DNA of 6,848 nt from Limnohabitans sp. Lineage in GTDB: Bacteria > Pseudomonadota > Gammaproteobacteria > Burkholderiales > Burkholderiaceae_C. A program made the position numbers and the translations under genes. This document shows positions 1 through 6,786 of this stretch, piece by piece. Numbering within the stretch: position 1 is the stretch's first letter; the number at the start of each line of letters is the position of its first letter. The stretch spans positions 1-6,848 of the forward strand of contig JAHECM010000082.1 in the NCBI GenBank assembly GCA_024641725.1, read 5' to 3'. The notes beneath the pieces are model-generated. The model did not search any database. It saw only the letters and a program-made list of their open reading frames with translations, and had not been told where the DNA came from.

Positions 1-648
1 TTTCACGCGCAGGTCGTTGTCAGCGGCGATTTCTTGGGCGGTCACCAGGTCAAAGCGCGCTTGCGCATCGCGCGTGTCGGTGATGGTGGCGGTGCCGACC
101 TCGAAGTTGCGCTTGGCACTGGCCAGTTGTTCGGCCACGGCGGCTTTTTGGGCCTGCACGAAAGTCAGGCTGTCCTTGGCGGTCAGCACGTCGAAATACG
201 CTTGGCTCACCCGCACGATCAGGTCTTGGTCGGCTTGGCTGAGTGCGGCCTGGGCTAGCTCCAGCCCTTTTTGGCTCTGCTGGTAAGTGGCCAGGTTGGC
301 AGGGCGGTACAGTGGCTGACTTGCGTTGATGCCAGCAGTTTGAGCGGTGTAGGGACGATTTTGATTGCCTGTGGGCAAAACGCTACCGTTGATTCCGAAC
401 GTCTCAAATTGAGACCGTGTCGCCCCTGCACTCAAACCCACCGTCGGCAACAAGGCCGCCTTGCCCTGATCCGCCTTGGCCAGGTTGGCCTCGTACTGCG
501 AGCGCGCCGACTGGTAGTTGGCGTCATACGCCTTGGCCAGGTCGTACATCTGCAAGAGGCTTTGGGCTTGCGAAGCGCCAGCGAAGGCCAAACCGAGCAT
601 CAGGCTCAGGGGCAGGCGACGGAACAACGGGGTTGGCATGGAGGACAT
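1..648 (-). CDS. tolC: TolC-family outer-membrane efflux channel, N-terminal part (cut by window edge)
   Basis: This is the first 216 codons of a TolC-family protein; the rest lies beyond base 1. TolC trimers form the outer-membrane channel and periplasmic tunnel of tripartite efflux pumps and type I secretion systems. What is seen: a signal peptide with basic residues at 10-11, a hydrophobic core at about 12-24 and a likely cleavage after residue 28 (GASQA/QS). The mature protein then opens SLLQMYDLAKAYDANY, resembling the start of E. coli TolC. A first beta-hairpin region (about 65-115) is followed by long alpha-helical stretches. VGTATITDTRDAQARFD at 184-200 matches the TolC helical-repeat motif VGxxxITDVxxAxxxYD. 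The start at 648 keeps the whole signal peptide; an in-frame ATG at 639 is an alternative. Ribosome binding is weak for both (AGAAAG at 660-655 serves the first). It lies 65 bases after the rhodanese gene and would supply the outer-membrane part of the pump encoded upstream. The family is clear; the symbol is by family resemblance. Confidence 0.93.
   Translation of the reverse strand, partial: MSSMPTPLFRRLPLSLMLGLAFAGASQAQSLLQMYDLAKAYDANYQSARSQYEANLAKADQGKAALLPTVGLSAGATRSQFETFGINGSVLPTGNQNRPYTAQTAGINASQPLYRPANLATYQQSQKGLELAQAALSQADQDLIVRVSQAYFDVLTAKDSLTFVQAQKAAVAEQLASAKRNFEVGTATITDTRDAQARFDLVTAQEIAADNDLRVK
401..415. repeat. 15-bp near-perfect palindrome inside tolC
   Basis: GTCTCAA and TTGAGAC form perfect 7-bp arms around one central base. 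It lies within codons of the first beta-hairpin region of the TolC protein (about residues 78-83), in a stretch less GC-rich than its surroundings. It may be chance or a protein-binding site; no function is assigned. Confidence 0.5.
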
Positions 649-713
649 GGGACGCTTTCTGAATTCAGGAGAAGAAATTTCAGGGAACACAAGACGCCTA
701 AGGGGCTTGAACT
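649..713 (-). other. 65-base gap between rhodanese and TolC genes
   Basis: This is the longest gap in the window and is less GC-rich than the genes around it. It contains two 8-bp palindromes, GAAATTTC (674-681) and TGAATTCA (660-667), and an imperfect CAAG...CTTG hairpin at 690-709 without a T-run. I see no clear terminator or promoter; it is the most likely place in this half of the cluster for separate control of tolC. Confidence 0.45.
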
Positions 714-1046
714 TCAATACACCGGCACGGCCGGATCGACTTGCGCCGACCAAGCGTGGATGCCGCCTGCCACATTGGCCACCTCAAAGCCCTGTTGGGC
801 CAAAAAAGCGGCCACTTGCATGCTGCGGCTGCCGTGGTGGCACAGGCAGGCCACGGGGCGGCTGCGGTCGAGCTCGGACAGGCGCGCGGGGATGGTTTGC
901 ATTGGCATGTGCACCCAGTCCAACTCGGCTGGGGCCTTGACGCTGGCGGTCTGAACCTCCCAGCCCTCGCGCACGTCGAGCAGCACGGGGCGGGCGCTTT
1001 GGCTGAGTGCCCAAGCGGTCACTTGGGCGGGCGTGATTTGTTGCAT
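714..1046 (-). CDS. Single-domain rhodanese-like sulfurtransferase
   Basis: A 110-residue, one-domain rhodanese. The family moves sulfane sulfur from donors such as thiosulfate or persulfides to acceptors through a cysteine persulfide. Seen here: the entry motif LLDVREGWE at 22-30, the HMPMQTIPARLSEL segment at 46-59, the active-site loop C69-H-H-G-S-R-S75 with the expected catalytic cysteine at 69, and the closing NVAGGIHAWS at 91-100. There is no signal peptide or membrane segment, so it should be cytoplasmic. The length is normal for GlpE/PspE-type single domains. The reading frame extends upstream to an ATG at 1091, but that adds a Pro/Ser-rich stretch unlike the family and overlaps the methyltransferase gene by 29 bases. 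The ATG at 1046 puts family-like sequence (MQQITPAQV) at the N-terminus and leaves a 16-base gap. No good Shine-Dalgarno precedes it, so translation may be coupled to the gene before. The physiological sulfur acceptor is unknown; a role in pump function is only suggested by position. Confidence 0.9.
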   Translation of the reverse strand: MQQITPAQVTAWALSQSARPVLLDVREGWEVQTASVKAPAELDWVHMPMQTIPARLSELDRSRPVACLCHHGSRSMQVAAFLAQQGFEVANVAGGIHAWSAQVDPAVPVY

Positions 1047-1062
1047 GGTGGCCGGTGGCGGG

Positions 1063-1722
1063 TCAGAACTTGAACGGCGAAGGCTCGGCAAAGCCGCTCA
1101 GCCGGGGCGCATTGCAGTCCCAAGGTTGGGCGCTGCTGAAGCTGTTGTTGCCGGTGCGGGTCACCACCGTGGCGCGCATCATGGGCTCATGGCCCGTGAT
1201 GGCCACCAGGCGTCCGCCTGTGTTGAGTTGTTCCAGCAGGGTTTGGGGGACTTCAGCCACCGAACCCGACAGCACGATGGCGTCAAAAGGGCCGTCGGCG
1301 ACTGCGCCTTGGCTGCCGTCGGCGTGGCGCACGGTGACGTTCGTCACGCCCGCCTTGTACAGGTTCTTTTGCGCCTGGCTGACCAGTGCAGCGTCGCTCT
1401 CCAAACTCAAGACGCTGGCGGCTTGGTGGGCCATGAGCGCGGCCATGAAGCCTGAGCCCGTGCCGATGTCCAGCACTTTGTCGGTTTTCTTCAGGCCCAG
1501 CTCTTGCAGCATGCGCGCTTGCACGCGGGGGGCCAGCATGACTTGGTGGGCCGCTGCGCCTAAAGGGATGTTCATGTCCACGAAGGCCAAGGCTTGGTGG
1601 GCCAAAGGCACGAAATCTTCACGCCGCACAACCGACAGCAATTGCAGCACTTGAGGGTCCAGCACGTCCCAGGGGCGGATTTGCTGTTCGATCATGTTGA
1701 AGCGGGCTTGGTTCAGATCCAT
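1063..1722 (-). CDS. Divergent protein-L-isoaspartate O-methyltransferase-like protein
   Basis: A 219-residue class I SAM-dependent methyltransferase of the PCMT type. Canonical PCMT enzymes methylate isoaspartyl residues in damaged proteins so that they can revert to aspartate. Seen: the N-terminal PCMT signature (MIEQQIRPW at 10-18, with VVRREDFVP at 31-39), the SAM-binding motif I VLDIGTGSGF at 83-92, an acidic residue ending the second strand (SLESD at 106-110), and the FDAIVLSG strand at 146-153. No signal peptide or membrane segment is visible, so it is probably cytoplasmic. The stretch where typical PCMTs carry the Ser/Thr-x-Pro substrate-binding motif reads GAAAHQVMLAPR (55-66), without it, so isoaspartate repair should not be assumed. 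The ATG at 1722 is chosen because GGAG lies 7 bases upstream; an in-frame ATG at 1746 lies upstream of that site and would add eight unlikely residues. The gene follows the permease by 51 bases and precedes the rhodanese by 16. The family is sure; the substrate is not. Confidence 0.88.
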   Translation of the reverse strand: MDLNQARFNMIEQQIRPWDVLDPQVLQLLSVVRREDFVPLAHQALAFVDMNIPLGAAAHQVMLAPRVQARMLQELGLKKTDKVLDIGTGSGFMAALMAHQAASVLSLESDAALVSQAQKNLYKAGVTNVTVRHADGSQGAVADGPFDAIVLSGSVAEVPQTLLEQLNTGGRLVAITGHEPMMRATVVTRTGNNSFSSAQPWDCNAPRLSGFAEPSPFKF

Positions 1723-1773
1723 GGGTTTACTCCGTAAGTGGTTCAAGGTGTCGGTTGGACAATGGGCGCAATT
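1723..1773 (-). other. 51-base gap between permease and PCMT-like gene
   Basis: This gap holds the ribosome site of the next gene and no GC-rich hairpin with a T-run, so no terminator is visible. Short -35/-10-like strings such as TTGTCC occur but have no good partner element. A weak internal promoter for the methyltransferase-rhodanese-TolC half cannot be excluded. Confidence 0.5.
1730..1733 (-). promoter_or_regulatory. Ribosome binding site of the PCMT-like gene
   Basis: GGAG lies 7 bases before the ATG at 1722. It decides the start: an in-frame ATG at 1746 is upstream of this site and has no comparable one of its own. Confidence 0.75.
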
Positions 1774-4700
1774 TTAAGGGGCTGTGCTCACACCGGCCTT
1801 GCGGCGCAGCCACTGGGCCAGATCGTCCATGTAGCAGTACACCACCGGCACCACCACCAGCGTCAAGAGCGAGGAGGTGATGACCCCGCCGATCACGGCT
1901 TGGCCCATGGGGGCGCGTTGCTCGGAGCCCTCGGTCAGGGCAAAGGCCAGTGGCACCATGCCAAAAATCATGGCCAATGTGGTCATCAAGATGGGACGCA
2001 AACGCACCTTGGCGGCCAGCAGCAGCGCTGCGGTGCGGTCCAAGCCCGGCACAGGGTGGCCGTGCTCGTCGGTGTGGCCCTCTCTGGCGCGGATGGCGAA
2101 GTCCACCAGCAAAATCGCGTTTTTGGTGACCAAGCCCATCAGCATGATGACGCCGATGATGGAGAACATGGACAGCGTGGAGCGGAAGGCCATCAAGGCC
2201 AGCACCACGCCAATCAGCGTGAGCGGCAGCGAGGTCATGAGCGCCAGGGGCTGCAAAAAGCTCTTGAACTGACTGGCCAAGATCATGTAGATGAAGATCA
2301 CCGCCATCAACAGCGCCGAGATGGCGTAGCCAAAGGACTCGGCCATGTTTTTGGTGGAGCCGCCAAATTGGTAACGGTAGCCGGGGGGCAGGTGCAGCTC
2401 GTCCATGACCTTGCGGATGTCGGCGGTCACCTCGCCCATGGCGCGGCCATAGGTGTTGCCGTTCAGGGCTACTTCGCGCGTCAGGTCGCGGCGATTGATC
2501 TGGCTGGAGCCACTGGACTCGACCAATTTGGCTACTTGACCCAGGCGCACCACACGCGGTGTGCCGTCAGCGGCTGAGGCCACGGTGAAGGGCAGGCGCT
2601 CCAAGTCTTGCAGGCTGTTGCGCGCTTCAGGGGCCAGGCGCACGTTCACGTCGTAGGTCTGGTCGTCCGGGGCGCGCCAATTGCCCACGGTTTGGCCGGC
2701 AATCAGGGTGCGCAGCGGGCCACCCAGTTGCGCGGTGCCCAAGCCCAGGTCAGCGGCCGATTCGCGCTGCACTTGCACCGACAAAGTGGGCTTGTTGGCG
2801 CGTACGCTGGTGTCCAAGTCCACCAAGCCGGGAATGGTTTGCAGCTTAACCAGGGCGATGCGGGCCAGCCGCTCCAGCTCACGCTGGTCAGGGCCTTGCA
2901 GCGAAAACTCGATTTGCTTGTTGCCACCGACTGCGTCCAGCAGGCCCACATGGGTGACGATGATGCCGGGCACGCGCTGCAGGCGATCGCGCAGCACGGC
3001 CGACATCTCGTCCACATTGCGTTTTCTGTCTTTGCGGTCCACCAGACGCACATACACGCTGGCGTTGTGCTTGCCCAGCGCGGTGCCGGTGTTGAGGGTG
3101 GCCACGGTGTAGCGCACCTCGGGGAACTCGCGCAAGATGGCGGTGACTTGTTGGGCCTTGGCCTCGGTGGCCTCGATGGACGAGCCCATGGGCGTCTGGA
3201 AGTTGACCGTGGTCTCAGAAAAGTCGGCCTTGGGCACGAACTCTGTGCCGACAAAACGCAGCATGAAGATGCTCAAAAAGAAAATGCCCACAGCCAGCAA
3301 GACCGTCTTGCGCTTGTGCACCAGCGCCCAGGCCAAGATGGTTTGGTAGCCGTCGGCCAAGCGGTCGGTGGCGTCTTCAAACCAACGGGTCACGCGGCCA
3401 ATGGTCTTGTCGTAGAACGTGACGGGGGCATGGCGTTGGCCATGGGCCTCGATGCTCGGGTCGTGCCAGATGCTCGACAGCATGGGGTCAAGCGTGAAGC
3501 TGACGAACATGGAGATCATCACCGCGGCCACGATGGTGATACCGAATTCGTGAAAAAACTTGCCGATGATGCCCTGCATGAAACCAATGGGCAAGAACAC
3601 CGCCACGATGGACAGCGTGGTGGCCAACACGGCCAAGCCAATCTCGGCGGTGCCGTCCATGGAGGCGTTCCAGGCGTTTTTGCCCATCTGCACATGGCGC
3701 ACGATGTTCTCGCGCACCACGATGGCGTCGTCGATCAACAGGCCCACGCACAGGCTCAGCGCCATCAACGTGATCATGTTGATGGTGAAGCCAAACATGT
3801 TCATGAACATGAAGGTGCCGATCAGTGAGATCGGCAGCGTCAGGCCAGTGATGACGGTGGAGCGCCAAGAGTTGAGGAACAAAAAGACGATCAGCACCGT
3901 CAAGACGGCCCCCTCGATCAAGGTGCGGCGCACGTTGTCCACCGCCACCCGGATTGGGCGCGAGGCGTCGGTGATCGGCTCCAAGCGCAGCCCGGCCGGG
4001 ATTTCGGCTTTCATCGCTGCCGTGGCCTTGACCAAGCCGTCGATCACTTCGATGGTGTTTTCGTCCTGCGACTTTTGCACCGTCAGCAGCTGGGTGCGTT
4101 GGCCGTTGTACAGGGCCAGGCTGTCCAGTTCTTGCGCGCCGTCTTGCACGCGGGCAACTTGCGACAGGTACACCGGGGCATTGCCCTTGCGCGCCACGAT
4201 AATGCGGCCAAACTGCTCGGGCCTGAGCATGCGCGACTCGACCTGCACCATGCGCTCTTGCTCCAGCGATCGGATCGCGCCCGCAGGCAGGTCTTGGTTT
4301 TCGTTCTTGACGGCGGCCACCACCTGGTCGGTGGTCACGCCCAGCGACTCCATGGCGGCGGGCTGCAAGTACAGGTTGATCTCGCGCTTGGTGCCGCCCA
4401 CCAGAGTGACCGAGCCCACGCCGCGCACGTTTTCGAGGCGCTTTTTCAGCACCTGCTCAGACCAATTGGTGATCTCCACCGGCGACATGGCCTTGCTGGC
4501 GCTGGTGTCGGGGATGACCGCCAGCGACCAGACGGCGCGGCTGGACGGGTCAAACCGCAGCACTTTGGGTTCTTTGACTTCGGTGCGCAAACTCGGGCGC
4601 ACGGCAGCGACTTTCTCGCGCACGTCCTCGGCCGCTTTGCGCCCGTCAATGTGCAGCTGAAACTCGATCACCACCACCGACTGGTTTTCGTAGCTGCGGG

Positions 4701-4944
4701 AGGTCAGGGCGTTGATGCCCGCGATCGAGTTGACCGCTTCTTCGATTTTTTTGGAGACTTCGCTTTCGACGATTTCAGGCGATGCACCGGGGTATTCGGT
4801 GTTCACCACCACCACCGGAAAGTCGATGTTGGGGAACTGGTCGACTTTGAGGTTTTGGTAAGCAAACAGGCCCAGCACCACCAGGGCGAGCATGAGCATG
4901 GTGGCAAAAACAGGGTTTTTGAGGCTGACGCGGGTGAACCACAT
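1774..4944 (-). CDS. RND-superfamily efflux permease (HAE-1-like, AcrB type)
   Basis: A 1056-residue proton-driven inner-membrane transporter, full length for the hydrophobe/amphiphile efflux family. Layout: TM1 at about 12-29; a large periplasmic loop at 30-338; TM2-TM6 at about 339-490; a cytoplasmic linker; TM7 at about 545-562; a second periplasmic loop at 563-870; TM8-TM12 at about 871-1037. Proton-relay residues are present: D405-D406 in GLLIDDAIVVREN (TM4), K941 in GLVTKNAILLVDF (TM10) and R983 in RLRPILMT (TM11), corresponding to AcrB D407/D408, K940 and probably R971. The intact relay argues for an active transporter. TM4 lacks the DFG-type motif typical of CzcA metal pumps, so organic substrates (drugs, solvents, bile-salt-like molecules) are more likely than metals, but the substrate cannot be assigned. 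The start at 4944 follows an AGGA site by 8 bases and sits 13 bases after the adaptor gene, its expected partner. It resembles the MdtB/MdtC and AcrB relatives broadly; no specific name is justified. Confidence 0.96.
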   Translation of the reverse strand: MWFTRVSLKNPVFATMLMLALVVLGLFAYQNLKVDQFPNIDFPVVVVNTEYPGASPEIVESEVSKKIEEAVNSIAGINALTSRSYENQSVVVIEFQLHIDGRKAAEDVREKVAAVRPSLRTEVKEPKVLRFDPSSRAVWSLAVIPDTSASKAMSPVEITNWSEQVLKKRLENVRGVGSVTLVGGTKREINLYLQPAAMESLGVTTDQVVAAVKNENQDLPAGAIRSLEQERMVQVESRMLRPEQFGRIIVARKGNAPVYLSQVARVQDGAQELDSLALYNGQRTQLLTVQKSQDENTIEVIDGLVKATAAMKAEIPAGLRLEPITDASRPIRVAVDNVRRTLIEGAVLTVLIVFLFLNSWRSTVITGLTLPISLIGTFMFMNMFGFTINMITLMALSLCVGLLIDDAIVVRENIVRHVQMGKNAWNASMDGTAEIGLAVLATTLSIVAVFLPIGFMQGIIGKFFHEFGITIVAAVMISMFVSFTLDPMLSSIWHDPSIEAHGQRHAPVTFYDKTIGRVTRWFEDATDRLADGYQTILAWALVHKRKTVLLAVGIFFLSIFMLRFVGTEFVPKADFSETTVNFQTPMGSSIEATEAKAQQVTAILREFPEVRYTVATLNTGTALGKHNASVYVRLVDRKDRKRNVDEMSAVLRDRLQRVPGIIVTHVGLLDAVGGNKQIEFSLQGPDQRELERLARIALVKLQTIPGLVDLDTSVRANKPTLSVQVQRESAADLGLGTAQLGGPLRTLIAGQTVGNWRAPDDQTYDVNVRLAPEARNSLQDLERLPFTVASAADGTPRVVRLGQVAKLVESSGSSQINRRDLTREVALNGNTYGRAMGEVTADIRKVMDELHLPPGYRYQFGGSTKNMAESFGYAISALLMAVIFIYMILASQFKSFLQPLALMTSLPLTLIGVVLALMAFRSTLSMFSIIGVIMLMGLVTKNAILLVDFAIRAREGHTDEHGHPVPGLDRTAALLLAAKVRLRPILMTTLAMIFGMVPLAFALTEGSEQRAPMGQAVIGGVITSSLLTLVVVPVVYCYMDDLAQWLRRKAGVSTAP

Positions 4945-4952
4945 GGGGCGCT

Positions 4953-4956
4953 TCCT
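4953..4956 (-). promoter_or_regulatory. Ribosome binding site of the RND permease gene
   Basis: AGGA, within AAAGGAAG, lies 8 bases before the ATG at 4944. It falls in the 13-base gap after the adaptor stop codon, supports this start, and suggests that ribosomes finishing the adaptor can reload for the permease. Confidence 0.75.
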
Positions 4957-4957
4957 T

Positions 4958-6139
4958 TCAGCGGGCCGCTGTGGCCGAGGATGCCGATGTCGCCGATGAC
5001 GCCGACTCAGCAGGCGCTGCGGCTGGGGCCGTGCGCTGCACCTTCACACCCTCGCGCACCGCGCCCACGCTGCCCACCAGCACCTGCGCGCCTTCGGCCA
5101 GTCCCTTGACGGCCACACGCACTTGGCCACTGCCTTCGGCGCGTGCGCCGGGCTCTACGGCCACATGGCGCACCACGTCGCCCTCCAGCACCTGCACATA
5201 AGGCTGGGGCTTGTCGGTGCGCACGCTGCTCAGGGGCACGGCAATGGCTTGCACGGTTTGCGTGCCCAGCGTGCCTTGGGCAAACGCGCCATTGCGCACG
5301 CCTTCGCGCCCCGCCACGCCCAAGTAGGCCAACACGCTGCGGCTGCCCGCTTGGGTGCTGGGGTTGATGCGCAGCACCTTGGCCGCCACGGGGTTGCTCA
5401 GGCCTTCGACCAGCAACTGCGCCTGCATGCCGGGGCGCACTTGGGCGGCGTCGGCAGCGGGCAGGGCGGCTTCGAGTTCGAGCTGCGAGAGGTTGACGAT
5501 CTCCACCACCCGGGCGTCAATCGCCACGCGCTCGCCAGGCTGCGCCAGGCGCTGCGAAATCTGCCCGGACATGGGGGCTTTGAGGGTGGCGTCGTCCAGC
5601 GACTTGCGCGCCACGTCCGCCGCAGCCACGGCCGATTGGTGGGTCGCTTTGGCACCGCTCAGGCTCATCAGCGAGGTTTGCAGCGCGGTGGGTGAGATGA
5701 AGCCCTGTTTGACCAGCGCGTCGTTGTTGTCGTACTGCTTTTGCGCAATGTCCATCTGGGCTTTGGCCGCGTCCGCCGACTGCTGCGCCTGACGCCAACG
5801 GGCCTGGACCTCGGTCGGGTCGATGCGGGCAATGACTTGCCCCGCCTGCACGCTGTCGCCTTCGCGCACCACCAGGTCCAGCAACTCGCCGGCCACGCGG
5901 GCCTTGACCACCGCGCTTTGGGTCGCCTTGAGCGTGCCCGACACCGCCAAGCCCACGCTCAGGCTCTGGGTTTGGGCGGTGAACACGTCGGTGGCTGCCA
6001 GCTCCAGCCCAGCGGGGGCCACAGTCGCGCTGGCTGCGGGGGCTTGGGCGCTTTGGCGCTGCTTTAAAAAGCGGGCGCCACCGGCCACGACGACCGCTGC
6101 GGCCACGCCGCTCAGAATCCAAAGGGTTGATTTTTTCAT
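4958..6139 (-). CDS. RND efflux periplasmic adaptor (membrane fusion protein, HlyD/AcrA-like)
   Basis: A 393-residue adaptor that would link the permease to the TolC channel across the periplasm. Order of parts: an N-terminal hydrophobic segment (about 7-22) after MKK, most likely an uncleaved inner-membrane anchor because no lipobox cysteine is present; a split lipoyl-like domain (about 77-108, with VVREGDSVQAGQVIARIDP, and again at 186-206, with LKAPMSGQISQRLAQPGERV); an alpha-helical hairpin between them (about 110-182); a beta-barrel (about 215-300); and a membrane-proximal domain (about 300-368). The last 20 or so residues are a low-complexity Ala/Ser/Thr tail. At the hairpin tip the AcrA-type RLS motif is partly kept (L142 and S149), but the arginine position is N138. 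The start at 6139 (MKKSTLW) is preferred over an in-frame ATG at 6253, which would overlap the repressor gene by 106 bases and add a non-signal extension. The start is 8 bases after the repressor stop, with only a weak ribosome site, so coupling is likely. Confidence 0.94.
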   Translation of the reverse strand: MKKSTLWILSGVAAAVVVAGGARFLKQRQSAQAPAASATVAPAGLELAATDVFTAQTQSLSVGLAVSGTLKATQSAVVKARVAGELLDLVVREGDSVQAGQVIARIDPTEVQARWRQAQQSADAAKAQMDIAQKQYDNNDALVKQGFISPTALQTSLMSLSGAKATHQSAVAAADVARKSLDDATLKAPMSGQISQRLAQPGERVAIDARVVEIVNLSQLELEAALPAADAAQVRPGMQAQLLVEGLSNPVAAKVLRINPSTQAGSRSVLAYLGVAGREGVRNGAFAQGTLGTQTVQAIAVPLSSVRTDKPQPYVQVLEGDVVRHVAVEPGARAEGSGQVRVAVKGLAEGAQVLVGSVGAVREGVKVQRTAPAAAPAESASSATSASSATAAR

Positions 6140-6147
6140 GTGCTTGC

Positions 6148-6786
6148 TCAAGTGGACAGTCCGCGCACCAGCAAATCGGCGTGGTGGCGAATGAAGGTTT
6201 CGGGGTCGATGTTTTGGCTGCTGGGGCAGCAGGGGGCCATGGAATGTCGCCAAGTCATCAAAAACAACAAGGGCGCAATGACGGAGTGCGCGGTCAAGTC
6301 CAAGTCCACAGGGCGAAACTCGCCTTGGTCAATGCCGCGTTGCAGCACCATGCGCACCAAGGCGAGACCAGGGCTGACAACTTCTTCTTGGTAGAACTGC
6401 GCCAACTCCGGAAAATTGTGGGCTTCGCTCATGATCAGTTTGGAAATGCCCGAGGCCTTGGTGGCCCCGTAGCGACGCCACCACTCCAGCATCAACAGCG
6501 CCAGCATCGCGCTGGCTGGGCCTTCAAACCGGGCCAATTCTTGCGCGCCCTCGGTCTGTTGGCGCACCACGTTCTCGCGCACCACGGCCTTGAACAGCTC
6601 CAATTTGCTGGGAAAGTACAAGAACAAAGTGCCCTTGGACACGCCCGCGTGGGCGGCCACTTCTTCGACCCGGGTGGCTGCAAACCCTTTGTCCACAAAC
6701 AAGTCGAGCGCCGCCTCCAGCAATTCGCCGGGGCGCGCTTCTTTGCGTCGTTCGCGTTTGTGGGGGTTCAGGTCGGTGGCGTCCAT
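6148..6786 (-). CDS. TetR/AcrR-family transcriptional repressor, likely local regulator of the efflux operon
   Basis: A 212-residue TetR-family regulator, normal length. The N-terminal DNA-binding domain is clear: helix 1 at about 20-33 (ELLEAALDLFVDKGF), a helix-turn-helix at 38-57 (TRVEEVAAHAGVSKGTLFLY) and the family-typical FPSKLELF at 58-65. The all-helical C-terminal part (about 75-212) is the ligand-binding and dimerisation half; it is variable in this family and gives no ligand clue. A Cys-Cys pair occurs at 186-187. The start is fixed well: an in-frame TAA stop lies directly before the ATG at 6786, and the next methionine is at residue 94, past the helix-turn-helix. It is the first gene of the run and its stop is 8 bases from the adaptor start, so it should be co-transcribed with the pump. 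A large inverted repeat covering its start codon is the probable operator, implying autorepression. The inducer is unknown, though the pump's substrate is the usual candidate. Confidence 0.95.
   Translation of the reverse strand: MDATDLNPHKRERRKEARPGELLEAALDLFVDKGFAATRVEEVAAHAGVSKGTLFLYFPSKLELFKAVVRENVVRQQTEGAQELARFEGPASAMLALLMLEWWRRYGATKASGISKLIMSEAHNFPELAQFYQEEVVSPGLALVRMVLQRGIDQGEFRPVDLDLTAHSVIAPLLFLMTWRHSMAPCCPSSQNIDPETFIRHHADLLVRGLST

Noticed and set aside
690..709. CAAG...CTTG inverted repeat between rhodanese and tolC as a terminator
   Set aside because: The stem has a bulge and a mismatch, and no T-run follows in the direction of transcription.
1047..1091. 15-codon N-terminal extension of the rhodanese (ATG at 1091)
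   Set aside because: It overlaps the end of the PCMT-like gene and adds Pro/Ser-rich residues outside the rhodanese fold.
1727..1737. TTAC-TCC-GTAA as a second operator for the TetR regulator ahead of the PCMT-like gene
   Set aside because: The arms are only 4 bp and the spacing differs from the 30-bp repeat at 6783-6812; too weak to distinguish from chance.
1738..2577. 279-codon open frame on the plus strand opposite the permease C-terminal half
   Set aside because: Same antisense shadow pattern, dominated by His/Gln/Gly, with no family resemblance.
2608..3828. 406-codon open frame on the plus strand opposite the permease
   Set aside because: It lies wholly antisense to a clear RND permease. 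Its product is rich in His, Gln and Gly with no recognisable domain, as expected from the opposite strand of GC-rich coding DNA.
4075..5109. 344-codon open frame on the plus strand across the permease-adaptor junction
   Set aside because: It overlaps two well-supported genes on the other strand and shows only shadow-type composition.
6218..6232. CTGCTG-GGG-CAGCAG hairpin near the end of tetR as a terminator or attenuator
   Set aside because: It lies within codons, has only 6-bp arms and has no following T-run; probably codon-driven chance.
6140..6253. 38-codon N-terminal extension of the adaptor (ATG at 6253)
   Set aside because: It would overlap the repressor gene and precede a normal MKK-plus-hydrophobic anchor with a non-signal, basic Pro-rich stretch; the start at 6139 fits better.
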